Shown: positions 37,250-46,216, counted from the stretch's first letter. The stretch is DNA of 64,000 nt from Curtobacterium sp. MCBA15_012 (GCF_001864935.2 NZ_CP126267.1:2294001-2358000); one strand, 5' to 3'. Numbers and translations: made by a program. The notes: generated by a model not told the origin, from the sequence alone.

Positions 37250-40167
37250 TCGTCGCGCTCCTCGTCGAAGGTGGTGGCGGGTTCCTCGGCCTCGATGACG
37301 TTCGAGGTGGCGCGGCGTCGGCGCGGGGCGGTCGGCACCGCGAGCAGGGCCGCGGCGCCGAAGACGACGCCGAGGACCACGAGGTACAGCACGTGCGTCG
37401 CCTGGGTGGCGGCGGAGCCGGTCGACACGCGGTCGACGTCGCCCTCGTAGTGGAACAGGCGGCCGGTGGCGGTCTCGCCGATGCTCGTGAACCGTGCGTC
37501 CTGCCCGATGGCCCCGACGGCACGGTCGTGCACGGCCTGCGCGGAGGCGTCGTCGGGTGCGCCCTCGAGGAGCACGAACGAGATGCCGAGCGAGCGCAGC
37601 GCGGGCTCGGGGTCGTAGCCGCTCCGGCTCGCGAGGTTGCCGGCGAGCGTGGTCAGGCGGGCCCCGGCCGGGCTGAGCCGCAGCGCGGTGGCGTCGAGGG
37701 TCGACTGGTCGTCGAGCGTCGAACCCTGCCCGCGCTCGAGCGCGACCGCGAGCGACCCGTCGGTCTGCGGCGAGACCACGAGCGTGCCGACCTCCGGGTT
37801 CGCCTGCGCCTCGGCGTTCACGTAGGCGCTGAGGACCCGGCCGGTGGTCGGCTGGATGACCGCCGTGCCGAGGAAGAACGCGGCGAAGGACGGCGCGACC
37901 GCGACCCCGGCGAGGACGGTGGCGACGAGCCCGGCGACGGGGGCGACCCGGGGTAGGACGTCGACCCCGATGCACGCGGCGAGGGCGAGCGCGAGCCAGT
38001 ACACCGACAGGCCGCTGCCCGGCCACACGATCGCGGTCGTGGACCCGACGCCGGTCACGGTGACGTGCGTCGCGGCGAAGGCGGTCGCGAACCCGAGGAG
38101 TGCGAGGACGAGCGCGGCACCGGCGACGGCCCAGCGGTGCCCGAGCAGTGCACCGACCGCGAGCGCGGCGACCGGCAGCACGAGGACGGCCATGACGACC
38201 GGGAGCACGACCGCGACCAGCGCGGCGTCCACCCCGGCGACCGCGGGCAGCCACCCGCTCCAGTCCGGGAGCGGCTGACCGATCGCGAGCTGCAGCGCGG
38301 AGGGGACCGGCGTCGCCGAGGGGACACCGGGGTCGGCGGCGATCGCGAGCGGGTTGCCCCGGGCGACCTGCGTGAGCACGAGGGGCAGGAAGAGCACGGC
38401 GGCCGGGACCGGGATGAACACCCGACGGTGTGCCCGTCGCCAGCCGACGACGACCGAGACGAACCACCCGATCACGAGCACGGGCAGCAGCGACGGCGCG
38501 GACGCCGCGACGACCGCGAAGAGCAGCGCGGCGCCGGAGGCCCACGCCCAGGAGCGGTGCGCCTCGAGGACCGCGAGCAGCAGCCACGGGAGCGTCAGGT
38601 GGGCGACGACGGCGCCGAGGTGCCCCGTGGTGACGCCGCCGACGAGCGACGGCGCGAGGGCGTACAGGGTCGCACCGATCACCGGGACCCAGGTGCGCGT
38701 CGTGACCTTGCGCACGGCGAACCAGGCACCGAGCGCGGACACCGGCATCGCGAGCAGCATCACGAGGACGACCGAGGTCGAGGGCGACCACCAGGTGAGC
38801 GTGCCGAGCACCGCGACGACCGCGGCGAACGGGTCGCTCGGACCGGTCCACCCGGTGCCGACGGCGTGCCAGCCGTAGCCGACGTTCTGCCAGAGCCGTC
38901 CGACGTCGGTGCTCAGCGGCAGGAGACCCCCGCCGGTGAGCGCCGGGCTGCCGAGCAGCGGCCACAGCGTGACGGCGCTGACCACGGCCGCGGCGAGCAC
39001 GACCCACACGCCGCCGTCGCCGAGGAACGAGGCGCGGGCGATCGGGGCGTCCTCGACCCGGGCGAGCTCGACGTCGCGCGAGGTGGTCCGGTGTTCGTGG
39101 ACGCGACGCCAGCTGACCCGGAGCGGCTCGACCGCGGCCCACCCGACCCGTCGGGTCCGGGCGATGCTGCGGCGCGCACGACGGACGCCGCCGCCGAAGG
39201 CCACCGCGAACGCAGCCGCGAGCTCCCCCGACACCGCGGCGGGGTGCTTCGCGACGAGGTGTCCGACGGCGCGCCCGATCGCGAACGGCACGAGGGTGAG
39301 CCAGTGCAGCCAGAGCAGCCCGGCCGGTGCGTAGGTCAGGCGTCGGTGCAGCTGGGCCTGCCGGTGCATGCGCACCCGACGGGCCTCGGACACGCGCTTG
39401 CGCCCGAACTCCTCGATCGGGCCGGCGCTCGCCACGCGGGCGTCCGGGACGACGGCGACGCGGTGCCCGGCGAGCCGGGCGCGGATGCAGAGGTCGAGCG
39501 CGGCGTCGACGTCGGGCAGCGCCGGGTCGAAGCCACCGAGCTCGCGGAAGACCGAGCGGCGCACGAGCATGCCCGCCGCCGCGACGCCGAGCACGTCGGT
39601 GTCCCGGTCGTGCTGGCCCTGGTCGAGCTCGTCCTGGACGAGCGTGATCGACCGGCCGGTGCGGGTCGTGCTCTCGCCGAACGCACGGATCACCGAGGGG
39701 TCGTCGGGCGACACGAGCTTCGGGCCGGCGACGACGACCGAGGGGGCGATCTCGACCGCGGAGAGCATGGCCTCGAGCGCGGTGGGCGCCGGGGCGTTGT
39801 CGTGCCCGAGGACCCAGAGCCACTCGTCGGCGGGGGCGACGTCCTCGGCGAGCGGCGCCTCGCGTTCGGCGCGGGCGACGGCCTCGCCGAAGGGACGTCC
39901 GGCGGGCAGGCGCACGAGGCCCGCGGAACCGCCGAGGGCGATGTCGGCGGTCGAGCCGTCGGTCGACCCGAGGTCGACGACGACGAGGTTGTCCGGGTGC
40001 CGCGTCTGTGCGACGAGGGCGTCGAGGGTGCGGTCGACCTGCTCCCCGCCGTTCGCGGCGACCAGGACCGCGGTGACGCGGGGTCGTCCGGAGCGTGGCT
40101 GGTCGAGGTCCGACCGGGACCGGTCGGACTCGGACTGGGGCCGGGACTGCGCGGGACTGGGCTGCAT
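37246..40167 (-). CDS. Large GT2 glycosyltransferase fused to a multi-helix membrane domain
   Basis: A 973-residue protein. Residues about 30-250 are a GT2 domain (VTAVLVAANGGEQVDRTLDAL, VVVDLGSTDGST, GGFDPALPDVDAALDLCIRA). The rest has about 12-14 membrane helices and a C-terminal outside loop and helix. The family adds sugars on polyprenyl carriers in the envelope. I prefer ATG 40167 over a GTG at 40179 because the GTG overlaps the TAGAGT -10 box (40178-40183). It is followed by DUF5719 with a 4-nt overlap, so the two should work together at the membrane. Confidence 0.82.
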   Translation of the reverse strand: MQPSPAQSRPQSESDRSRSDLDQPRSGRPRVTAVLVAANGGEQVDRTLDALVAQTRHPDNLVVVDLGSTDGSTADIALGGSAGLVRLPAGRPFGEAVARAEREAPLAEDVAPADEWLWVLGHDNAPAPTALEAMLSAVEIAPSVVVAGPKLVSPDDPSVIRAFGESTTRTGRSITLVQDELDQGQHDRDTDVLGVAAAGMLVRRSVFRELGGFDPALPDVDAALDLCIRARLAGHRVAVVPDARVASAGPIEEFGRKRVSEARRVRMHRQAQLHRRLTYAPAGLLWLHWLTLVPFAIGRAVGHLVAKHPAAVSGELAAAFAVAFGGGVRRARRSIARTRRVGWAAVEPLRVSWRRVHEHRTTSRDVELARVEDAPIARASFLGDGGVWVVLAAAVVSAVTLWPLLGSPALTGGGLLPLSTDVGRLWQNVGYGWHAVGTGWTGPSDPFAAVVAVLGTLTWWSPSTSVVLVMLLAMPVSALGAWFAVRKVTTRTWVPVIGATLYALAPSLVGGVTTGHLGAVVAHLTLPWLLLAVLEAHRSWAWASGAALLFAVVAASAPSLLPVLVIGWFVSVVVGWRRAHRRVFIPVPAAVLFLPLVLTQVARGNPLAIAADPGVPSATPVPSALQLAIGQPLPDWSGWLPAVAGVDAALVAVVLPVVMAVLVLPVAALAVGALLGHRWAVAGAALVLALLGFATAFAATHVTVTGVGSTTAIVWPGSGLSVYWLALALAACIGVDVLPRVAPVAGLVATVLAGVAVAPSFAAFFLGTAVIQPTTGRVLSAYVNAEAQANPEVGTLVVSPQTDGSLAVALERGQGSTLDDQSTLDATALRLSPAGARLTTLAGNLASRSGYDPEPALRSLGISFVLLEGAPDDASAQAVHDRAVGAIGQDARFTSIGETATGRLFHYEGDVDRVSTGSAATQATHVLYLVVLGVVFGAAALLAVPTAPRRRRATSNVIEAEEPATTFDEERDE

Positions 40168-40177
40168 GACGCGCGTC

Positions 40178-40183
40178 ACTCTA
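40178..40183 (-). promoter_or_regulatory. -10 box of the GT2-membrane protein gene
   Basis: TAGAGT on the minus strand, ten bases before ATG 40167, so a leader of about three bases. Confidence 0.5.
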
Positions 40184-40185
40184 CG

Positions 40186-40288
40186 GTCTGGAGGCGCGGC
40201 GCCGGTCCGCGACGACGGCGCGCCGTGAACCTGTGCACCTGGTCACCGCTCGGTGCGGGGCGGGCGCGCACCGTGCCTCCCGGCCGGG
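40186..40288. repeat. Split degenerate copy of the palindrome family
   Basis: A left half (TCTGGAGGCGCGGCGCCGG) near 40188 and a right half (GCACCGTGCCTCCCGGCCGG) near 40268, separated by about 60 nt, at the 3' end of whiB2. Confidence 0.45.
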
Positions 40289-40307
40289 TGGCGGTGGGGT
40301 GGTCCGC

Positions 40308-40628
40308 CTACGCGCGACGGCGCAGCTTGCGGCGCTCGCGCTCCGACAGTCCGCCCCAGATGCCGAAGCGTTCGTCGTTCTCGAGCGCGTACTCGAGGCA
40401 CTGCGTCCGGACCTCGCAGGATCCGCAGATCTTCTTGGCCTCGCGCGTGGAGCCGCCCTTCTCGGGGAAGAACGCCTCCGGGTCGGTCTGCGCGCAGAGC
40501 GAGTCGACCTGCCAGGAGAGCGGGTTCTCCTCGTCGGCGCCGGCTCGTCGGACCCCGGGGACCCCGAGGGCCACCGGGTCGACGTGCCAGTCCTCCGGCA
40601 CTCCGGTGTGGAATTCGGCGCTGTTCAC
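40308..40628 (-). CDS. whiB2: WhiB-family regulator, WhiB2/WhmD-like
   Basis: A 106-residue Wbl protein. Four cluster cysteines are present: one in DSLCAQTD and the set CGSC-x5-C (KKICGSCEVRTQC). The GIWGG turn and basic tail RERRKLRRRA follow. The longer N-terminus and position beside DUF3499, the zincin-fold gene and manA match WhiB2 (Rv3260c), which controls septation. I choose GTG 40628, which lies about 50 nt after a strong promoter; a later start in the N-terminal 20 residues is possible. Its leader begins with a hairpin (40657-40677). Confidence 0.88.
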   Translation of the reverse strand: MNSAEFHTGVPEDWHVDPVALGVPGVRRAGADEENPLSWQVDSLCAQTDPEAFFPEKGGSTREAKKICGSCEVRTQCLEYALENDERFGIWGGLSERERRKLRRRA

Positions 40629-40656
40629 CCTGATCACCCCTGACGTCTCGGCTGCG

Positions 40657-40677
40657 GACCACGTTCGACACGTGGTC
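40657..40677 (-). promoter_or_regulatory. Leader hairpin of whiB2
   Basis: GACCACGT/ACGTGGTC, 8 bp with a 5-nt loop, at the very 5' end of the predicted transcript. It could stabilise the mRNA or be an operator. Confidence 0.55.
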
Positions 40678-40681
40678 GCTG

Positions 40682-40715
40682 CTGTAATTACAGCGGTGTG
40701 ATTCCCGAGAGTCAA
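40682..40715 (-). promoter_or_regulatory. whiB2 promoter with palindromic -10 region
   Basis: TTGACT (40710-40715) and TGTAAT (40687-40692), 17 nt apart, form the best sigma-70-type promoter in the window. The -10 is inside the perfect 12-nt palindrome CTGTAATTACAG (40682-40693), which a dimeric regulator could occupy. Confidence 0.8.
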
Positions 40716-40868
40716 GTCGCGGATCATAGGAGGCAGTGACCGATCCGGCGTGTCATGTCCCCCGTACGGGCGTGTCGCGGTCGATCTGTCCGCCGATCGG
40801 GGGACAACACCGGGCCCGGGCGGACGGTCCGCGGCGGTGTCGTCGACGCGGTCGCGCACGCCGCCGGC

Positions 40869-41831
40869 TCAGCCGATCCGGCGCCGGGCCTCCCACGCAC
40901 TGCTGACCATCTCGTCGAGCGTGTGGCGCATCGACCACTCGAGGTCGCGGGCCGCCGCCTCACCCGTCGCGACGATGCGGGCCGGGTCGCCCGGACGCCG
41001 CGGGGCCACCTCGGGCTCGAACGCGATGCCGGTGCCGGTCGCCATCGCGTCCATGATCTGCCGGACGCTCACGCCGTCGCCACTGCCGAGGTTGTACGCA
41101 CGCTCCAGGGGCTCCCCCGCCTCGAGCTTGCGTGCGGCCACCGCGTGCGAGTGGGCGAGGTCGGCGACGTGCACGTAGTCGCGCACGCACGTGCCGTCCG
41201 GGGTCGCGTAGTCGTCGCCGTTGATCCGCGGGGTGCGACCGGCGAGCAGGGCGTCGAACACGAGCGGGAAGAGGTTGTGCGGGCTCGCGTCGTACAGGTC
41301 CGGCGCCCCCGACCCGACGACGTTGAAGTAGCGGAGCGAGGTGGTGGTGAAGCCCGCGGCGACCTCCATGTCGCGCAGCAGCCACTCGCCGATGAGCTTC
41401 GACTCGCCGTAGGGCGACTCCGGGGCCTTCGGCGTGGACTCGACGACCGTCTCGACGTCCGGCGTGCCGTACACCGCGGCACTCGACGAGAAGACGGCCT
41501 TCGTGACGCCCTGCTCGGCCATCGCTCGGAGCAGCGTCGTCATGCCGGTCACGTTCTGCTCGTAGGTGTGCAGAGGGCGCTCGACCGAGACGCCCGCGTA
41601 CTTGAAGCCCGCGACGTGCACGACGCCGGTGACGTCGTGCTCGCGGAGCGTCCTGGCGACCAGGTCGCCGTCGAGGATCGTGCCCTCGACGAACGGCACG
41701 TCCTCGGGGACGAACGCACGGAAGCCGCTCGACAGGTCGTCGAACGCGACCGTGTCGATGCCGGCGGCGCGCAGCGCGCGGACGACGTGGGACCCGATGT
41801 ACCCGGCACCGCCGGTGACCAGCCAACTCAT
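40869..41831 (-). CDS. galE: UDP-glucose 4-epimerase
   Basis: A 320-residue SDR enzyme: NAD site TGGAGYIGS at 6-14, catalytic YGESK with Tyr141 and Lys145, and SSSAAVYG at 116-122. It interconverts UDP-glucose and UDP-galactose (or the N-acetyl forms), supplying galactose units for the glycan genes downstream. The start MSWLVTGG at 41831 lies seven bases after TAGCGT, so the transcript is probably leaderless. It follows manA after 84 nt but has its own promoter. Confidence 0.93.
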   Translation of the reverse strand: MSWLVTGGAGYIGSHVVRALRAAGIDTVAFDDLSSGFRAFVPEDVPFVEGTILDGDLVARTLREHDVTGVVHVAGFKYAGVSVERPLHTYEQNVTGMTTLLRAMAEQGVTKAVFSSSAAVYGTPDVETVVESTPKAPESPYGESKLIGEWLLRDMEVAAGFTTTSLRYFNVVGSGAPDLYDASPHNLFPLVFDALLAGRTPRINGDDYATPDGTCVRDYVHVADLAHSHAVAARKLEAGEPLERAYNLGSGDGVSVRQIMDAMATGTGIAFEPEVAPRRPGDPARIVATGEAAARDLEWSMRHTLDEMVSSAWEARRRIG

Positions 41832-41838
41832 GCTCGTC

Positions 41839-41844
41839 ACGCTA
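41839..41844 (-). promoter_or_regulatory. -10 box of galE (leaderless type)
   Basis: TAGCGT on the minus strand, seven bases before ATG 41831. Confidence 0.6.
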
Positions 41845-41915
41845 GCGGACCGGCTGGTCTCCCCCGGCCGCACCGGCGTGCGTGTCCACGCACGCGTGGT
41901 CCCGTGGCTGCGGGA

Positions 41916-43124
41916 TCACGCACCCGTCGCGATGAAGACGGTGGAGGTCACACCCGAGCCGGCGTCCGCCTCGACCGTGACGTCGCCCTCGTCCGGCGTG
42001 ACGTAGCACGCCTCGCCCTGGCGGAGCAGGGTCGCCGAGGTCGCGCCGACGAGCGTCACCACGCCCGCGGTGCACACCGCGATCGACGGGCCCGAGAGCG
42101 GGGCCACCCCGCCCGTGGCGAGCCCGACCGGACGGCCCTCGCCCGTGACCCGCAGGAGCGCGAAGCCCACGCCGTCCGGGGCGAACCGGTCGACGCCCGG
42201 CGCGAGGTGCTCGGGTTCGAGCAGCGGCGCCGGGTGCGCGGTGAAGTCGAGCACCCGGAGGAGTTCCGGGACGTCGACGTGCTTGGGGGTGAGCCCGCCG
42301 CGGAGCACGTTGTCCGAGGGGGCCATCAGCTCGATGCCGAGGCCGTCGAGGTACGCGTGGACGTTCCCGGCCGGCAGGTACATCGCCTCGCCCGCGGGGA
42401 GCGTCACGCGGTGCATGAGCAGGGACACGACGACGCCCGGGTCCCCCGGCCAGGTCGCCGCGAGGTCCCGGACCGTGCGGGTGTTCGGGGTGTGCGCGTC
42501 CTCCGGCAGGGCCGCGGCGAGGTCGCTCGCGGCCTGCACCACGGCGAGCGCCGACGCGTCCGCGGTCTCGAGCCAGCGCACGGTGTCCTCGAGCCCGTGC
42601 GCCAGGTGCACCAGGAGCGGACCGAGCCGACCGGTCCCGCCGTCGAGCGCCTCGACGTCGGCGACGGTGTCGGCGACCGGCCGGAACCCGCTGAGCGCCT
42701 CGAACCGCTCGCTCAGGGCGACGACGAGCTCGGGCTTCGGGAACGGGTCCTTGTAGTTGCGCGCGGGGTCGTCGAGCGGGATGCCCGCTGCCTCCTCGCG
42801 GTCGTAGCCCTCGCGCGCCTGCTCCGGCGTGGGGTGTGCCTGGAGCGAGAGCGGTGCCGCGGCGGCGAGGAGCTTGAGCAGGAAGGGCAGGCCGGTGCGG
42901 TCCGGTCCGAGGGCGTCCTCGGGCTCCGCGGCGATCCACTCGCGCAGGGTGTCCGCGCCGCCGACCATCGCCGGGTTCACCACCACGCTCGGGCTCCCGG
43001 CGTGCGCACCGAGCCAGAGCTCGGCCTGGGGCGCTCCGGTGACCGTGCGCCCGAGGAGTTCGGGGATCGCGGTGGTCGATCCCCAGGCGTAGTCGCGCGG
43101 GGTGTTGGTGATGCCGAGGAACAT
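41916..43124 (-). CDS. manA: Mannose-6-phosphate isomerase, class I
   Basis: A 402-residue zinc enzyme that interconverts fructose 6-phosphate and mannose 6-phosphate. The N-terminus ITNTPRDYAWGSTTAIPELLG, AELWLGAHAGSPS, the LQAHPTPEQA zinc segment and the later GNVHAYLDGLGIELMAPSDN motif identify it. It feeds mannose into GDP-mannose and mannosyl carriers, which the GT2 enzymes here would use. Leaderless start: TACGCT at 43131-43136 ends six bases before ATG 43124. Corresponds to Rv3255c. Confidence 0.94.
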   Translation of the reverse strand: MFLGITNTPRDYAWGSTTAIPELLGRTVTGAPQAELWLGAHAGSPSVVVNPAMVGGADTLREWIAAEPEDALGPDRTGLPFLLKLLAAAAPLSLQAHPTPEQAREGYDREEAAGIPLDDPARNYKDPFPKPELVVALSERFEALSGFRPVADTVADVEALDGGTGRLGPLLVHLAHGLEDTVRWLETADASALAVVQAASDLAAALPEDAHTPNTRTVRDLAATWPGDPGVVVSLLMHRVTLPAGEAMYLPAGNVHAYLDGLGIELMAPSDNVLRGGLTPKHVDVPELLRVLDFTAHPAPLLEPEHLAPGVDRFAPDGVGFALLRVTGEGRPVGLATGGVAPLSGPSIAVCTAGVVTLVGATSATLLRQGEACYVTPDEGDVTVEADAGSGVTSTVFIATGA

Positions 43125-43130
43125 GCCCCG

Positions 43131-43136
43131 AGCGTA
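43131..43136 (-). promoter_or_regulatory. -10 box of manA (leaderless type)
   Basis: TACGCT on the minus strand, six bases before ATG 43124, back to back with the plus-strand box at 43169. Confidence 0.6.
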
Positions 43137-43168
43137 CCGGGACGCCCCGACCGCCCGACGAGCGGCGG

Positions 43169-43174
43169 TAGCCT
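43169..43174 (+). promoter_or_regulatory. -10 box of the first Wzy-like gene (leaderless type)
   Basis: TAGCCT, six bases before the GTG at 43181. Confidence 0.6.
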
Positions 43175-43180
43175 GTCGCC

Positions 43181-44560
43181 GTGACGAACACCTGGCCGAT
43201 CGCCCGCGGGACCGTGTCCGAGCGCGAGGCGTTCGCCCTCGCCGTCGCGGTGGTCGGCACCCTCTTCGCCGGCGACGCCGTGCCGAACGTGCTCACCTGG
43301 TACGGGGCCGCCGCCGTGTGGGCGCTCGAGGCGGCCTGGGGCGTGTCTGTCGTGGTCCGCGCACGGCCCCCGATCGCCCGTACGCCCCGGTCGCTCTGGT
43401 TCTTCCTGGCGTGGTGCCTCGTCACGGTCGCCTGGTCGCACTGGCGCCCCGCGACGCTCGCGAGCATGGTCGCCCAGGTCGTCTGCGTCGTGGTGGCCTT
43501 CGCGATCGCCTCGACCCTGAGCTGGCGCCGCCTGCTCGACGCGGTCTCGGTCGCGATGCGCTGGGTGCTCGGCCTGTCGCTCGTGTTCGAGGCGGTCGTG
43601 GCCGTCGTGGTGCGGCACCCGATCGCGCCGATCTGGACGGACTACGGCGACCGGAAGATCCCCGACGCCTTCTACTTCTCGCGCGCCGAGCTCCTGACCG
43701 GCGGGCGCATCCAGGGGCTGCCGGGCAACGCCAACCTGCTCGCGATGGTCGCCCTGCTCGCCGCCGTCGCGGTCGCGGTGCAGCTCGCCGAGGGGCGGAT
43801 CGGCCGGTCCCGCGGGCTCGTCTGGCTCGCGCTCGCGGTCGTCGTGCTCGGACTCACCCGTTCGTCGACGGTGCTCGTCGCGGCCGTGGCCGTCGTGCTG
43901 GCCGCGCTGGTGGCGGTGTGGCTGCGCCGGGTCCCCACCGAGCGCCGGACGCCGCGGTACCTCCTGCTCGCGGTCGTCGCCGTGGTGGTCGTCGCGGGTG
44001 GGGTCGCAGCGCGCAGCGCCCTCACCGGCCTGCTCGGCAAGACCTCGGACCTGACCGGGCGGGGTGAGATCTGGGACGCCGTGCTCGGCCTGGTCGCCCG
44101 GCACCCGGTGGTCGGGTCGGGGTGGATCGGCTACTGGTGGCCGAACATCCCCGAGCTCGCCGACATCGCGCACCGCAACGGCGTCACCTACCTGCAGGCC
44201 CACGACGCCTACCTGGACGTGTGGATGCAGACCGGCGTCGTCGGCCTGGTGCTGTTCGTCGCCTACGTCCTGACCACCCTGCTGCGGTCGTGGTCGAGCG
44301 CCACCCGGGTCGCCTTCGGTCCGGACCTGCGCCCGCGGCCGTTCGACCCGGTGTCGCTCTTCCCGCTGCTCGTCGTGGTCGCGCTGCTCGTGCAGTCGGT
44401 CGCCGAGTCCCGCCTGCTCTACCAGGGCAACTGGGTGCTGTTCGCGGTGCTCGCGGTCAAGACCCGGAACGTCCTCGTCGGCGAGGAGCCGGCTTCGGTC
44501 GGCGACGGGCCGCGCACGCCGCGGGCCGCACGCGCCTTCCGTCAGGCCGGAGCGCGCTGA
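43181..44560 (+). CDS. O-antigen ligase/polymerase-like protein (Wzy/WaaL), first copy
   Basis: A 459-residue protein with about 11 membrane helices. The Wzy_C-type segment is clear: GKTSDLTGRGEIWDAVLGL, HPVVGSGWIGYW, then THAHN-like LQAHDAYLDVWMQTGVVGL. These enzymes join or polymerise lipid-linked glycan units on the outer face of the membrane. Leaderless GTG at 43181. A second enzyme of the same family lies at 46217, with an inverted membrane gene between. The C-terminal 25 residues are polar and cytoplasmic. Confidence 0.85.
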   Translation: MTNTWPIARGTVSEREAFALAVAVVGTLFAGDAVPNVLTWYGAAAVWALEAAWGVSVVVRARPPIARTPRSLWFFLAWCLVTVAWSHWRPATLASMVAQVVCVVVAFAIASTLSWRRLLDAVSVAMRWVLGLSLVFEAVVAVVVRHPIAPIWTDYGDRKIPDAFYFSRAELLTGGRIQGLPGNANLLAMVALLAAVAVAVQLAEGRIGRSRGLVWLALAVVVLGLTRSSTVLVAAVAVVLAALVAVWLRRVPTERRTPRYLLLAVVAVVVVAGGVAARSALTGLLGKTSDLTGRGEIWDAVLGLVARHPVVGSGWIGYWWPNIPELADIAHRNGVTYLQAHDAYLDVWMQTGVVGLVLFVAYVLTTLLRSWSSATRVAFGPDLRPRPFDPVSLFPLLVVVALLVQSVAESRLLYQGNWVLFAVLAVKTRNVLVGEEPASVGDGPRTPRAARAFRQAGAR

Positions 44561-44603
44561 CCGCGAGCGCGGCACGGGCGAGGGCCCGAGCACCGAGCAC
44601 CGA

Positions 44604-44632
44604 GGCCAGGACAGGCCTTGCCGGTCCTGGCC
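44604..44632. terminator. Hairpin between convergent envelope genes
   Basis: 9-bp stem GGCCAGGAC/GTCCTGGCC with an 11-nt loop, between genes ending at 44560 and 44692. A second GGCCAGGACCGGCC follows at about 44653. Confidence 0.65.
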
Positions 44633-44691
44633 ACGCCGGGCCCCGCCGGGCCAGGACCGGCCAGGTCGGGTCGTGCCAGGGAAGGTGCCCG

Positions 44692-46095
44692 TCAGCGGTC
44701 GACGACGACGAGCACGCACGGCACGCTCGTCTGCCAGACCCGGTCGAGGGCCTTCGGGGCGTTCTGCACGACCGCCGCGCCGGACGGGTCGGCGCGGCAG
44801 AGCGCCGTCTGCTGCTCGAGCTGCGGGCGCCACGCGGGTCCGTCGCTGCGGTAGGACAGCCCCGGGGCCGCCGAGCCGACGGCCGCCGCGACCACGACCG
44901 CGATCGCACCCCAGCCGACGACCGCGGCGACGATGCGGAGCACACGGTTGCGGTCGACCAGCCGCAGCGCGCCGGACCGCAGGGCCGGTCGCGGGCCGAT
45001 CAGGACCGCTGCGGCGACGACGAGGGCCGCCGTGAGCAGCATGGCCGCGGGAGCCGCGTACCGCGTCGGGGCGCTCATGGTCGCGGCGAACAGGCCGTTC
45101 GGCTGGCTCCACCCGCGGTCGCCCGAGCTGTTGGCCTCGAGGGCCGCGGTCCAGGTGCCGACCGAGCCGACCACGAGCGCGACGATCTGGACGCGTGCGC
45201 GCCAGGACCCGGCGACGAGTCCCCCGACCAGCACGACGGCGATCCCGACGATCGGCACGAGGAGGACGACGGGGCCGTGCGCGATGACGGCGCCGGCCAC
45301 CCGGAACGACTCCTTGAGGAACGTGCCCGCGAGCGGCTCGAACAGGTAGCCCTGCACGACGTCCGCGACGGCGGGGTTCCCGGCCGCCGTCGGACGGTCG
45401 GTGGTGAGCGCCGTGACGACCTGCATCGCGAGCCCGACGACGGTCACGCCCGTGACCGGCAGCGCGGTGAGGACCCGTCGCCGGGCCCCCTCGTCCTCCG
45501 CCGTCCGCGGCGTCCGCCACCACGCCACGACCAGGAGCGGCACGAACAGCAGCGTCTGCGGTTCGGTGAGCACGGCGACGGCGGCGAGGACCGCGACCGC
45601 GGCGGACGCCCACCAGGTGCGGACCCGGGCGGTGAAGAGCCACGGCACGAGCAGGAGCATGAACCAGTGCAGGTTCGCGGCGTTCCCGAGCACCTCGATC
45701 GGCGCGATCGGCACGATGACCGGCACCACGGCGAGCACGAGCCGCAGCGGCCACGCCGGCACGACGTCCTTCGCGAGCACGAAGACGGCGGCGCACACGA
45801 TCCCGGCGATCACGCAGCTGGCCCCGGAGACCGTGACGGCGTACTGCTCGATCGGCCGGTGCACGGCCAGGTCGACGACGAGCCGCGGCAGCAGGTGCAG
45901 GTAGCCGGCGTACGGGTGCAGCAGCGACCCCACCGAGCCGTACCGCAGGTGCTCGGCGAAGAACACGTCGCCGTCCTCGGCCCACACGGTGGCGCGGGCG
46001 ACGGGTCCGAGCCGGTACCAGGCGTACGCGGTCGCCAGGACGGCCACGACCACGGCGGCGAGGGTGGTCGTCAGGGTCTGCTGCGTGCGCTTCAT
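44692..46095 (-). CDS. Multi-helix membrane protein of the envelope cluster, unknown
   Basis: A 467-residue protein with about ten membrane helices. After helix 1 comes a short acidic loop WAEDGDVFFAEHLRYG, and acidic residues after the first helix are typical of GT-C glycosyltransferases and related polyprenol-dependent enzymes; I cannot name a family. The C-terminus is an outside domain with two cysteines (TALCRADP, TSVPCVLVVVDR), perhaps a disulfide. ATG 46095 is nine bases after TATGTT (46105-46110). It lies between two Wzy-like genes on the opposite strand. Confidence 0.7.
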   Translation of the reverse strand: MKRTQQTLTTTLAAVVVAVLATAYAWYRLGPVARATVWAEDGDVFFAEHLRYGSVGSLLHPYAGYLHLLPRLVVDLAVHRPIEQYAVTVSGASCVIAGIVCAAVFVLAKDVVPAWPLRLVLAVVPVIVPIAPIEVLGNAANLHWFMLLLVPWLFTARVRTWWASAAVAVLAAVAVLTEPQTLLFVPLLVVAWWRTPRTAEDEGARRRVLTALPVTGVTVVGLAMQVVTALTTDRPTAAGNPAVADVVQGYLFEPLAGTFLKESFRVAGAVIAHGPVVLLVPIVGIAVVLVGGLVAGSWRARVQIVALVVGSVGTWTAALEANSSGDRGWSQPNGLFAATMSAPTRYAAPAAMLLTAALVVAAAVLIGPRPALRSGALRLVDRNRVLRIVAAVVGWGAIAVVVAAAVGSAAPGLSYRSDGPAWRPQLEQQTALCRADPSGAAVVQNAPKALDRVWQTSVPCVLVVVDR

Positions 46096-46104
46096 CGACG
46101 ATCG

Positions 46105-46140
46105 AACATAGTCGCGATATCGCATGGCGCTATATCGACG
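46105..46140. promoter_or_regulatory. AT-rich divergent control region with palindromes
   Basis: TATGTT (46105-46110, minus) is a likely -10 for the gene at 46095. GCGATATCGC (46114-46123) is a perfect 10-nt palindrome, and CGATAT/ATATCG (46115-46120 and 46132-46137) form a wider pair. Such AT content is rare in this window. Confidence 0.5.
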
Positions 46141-46216
46141 CTCCGCGATGCTCCGCCGCGTCCGCCGTCCCCGGCCGCCGTCGGAACCTCGCAGAGCAGT
46201 GCGAGAGGATGGGACC

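Noticed and set aside
37250..39823. Minus-strand frame that extends the DUF5719 protein upstream to about 1325 codons
   Set aside because: The extension overlaps the GT2-membrane gene in another frame. The ATG at 37249 gives a membrane segment at once and a 4-nt overlap, as expected.
40167..40179. GTG at 40179 as start of the GT2-membrane gene
   Set aside because: The GTG overlaps the TAGAGT -10 box, so it would lie upstream of the transcript start. ATG 40167 is preferred.
40755..43184. Plus-strand open frame opposite galE and manA
   Set aside because: galE and manA are certain on the minus strand; this frame is their shadow.
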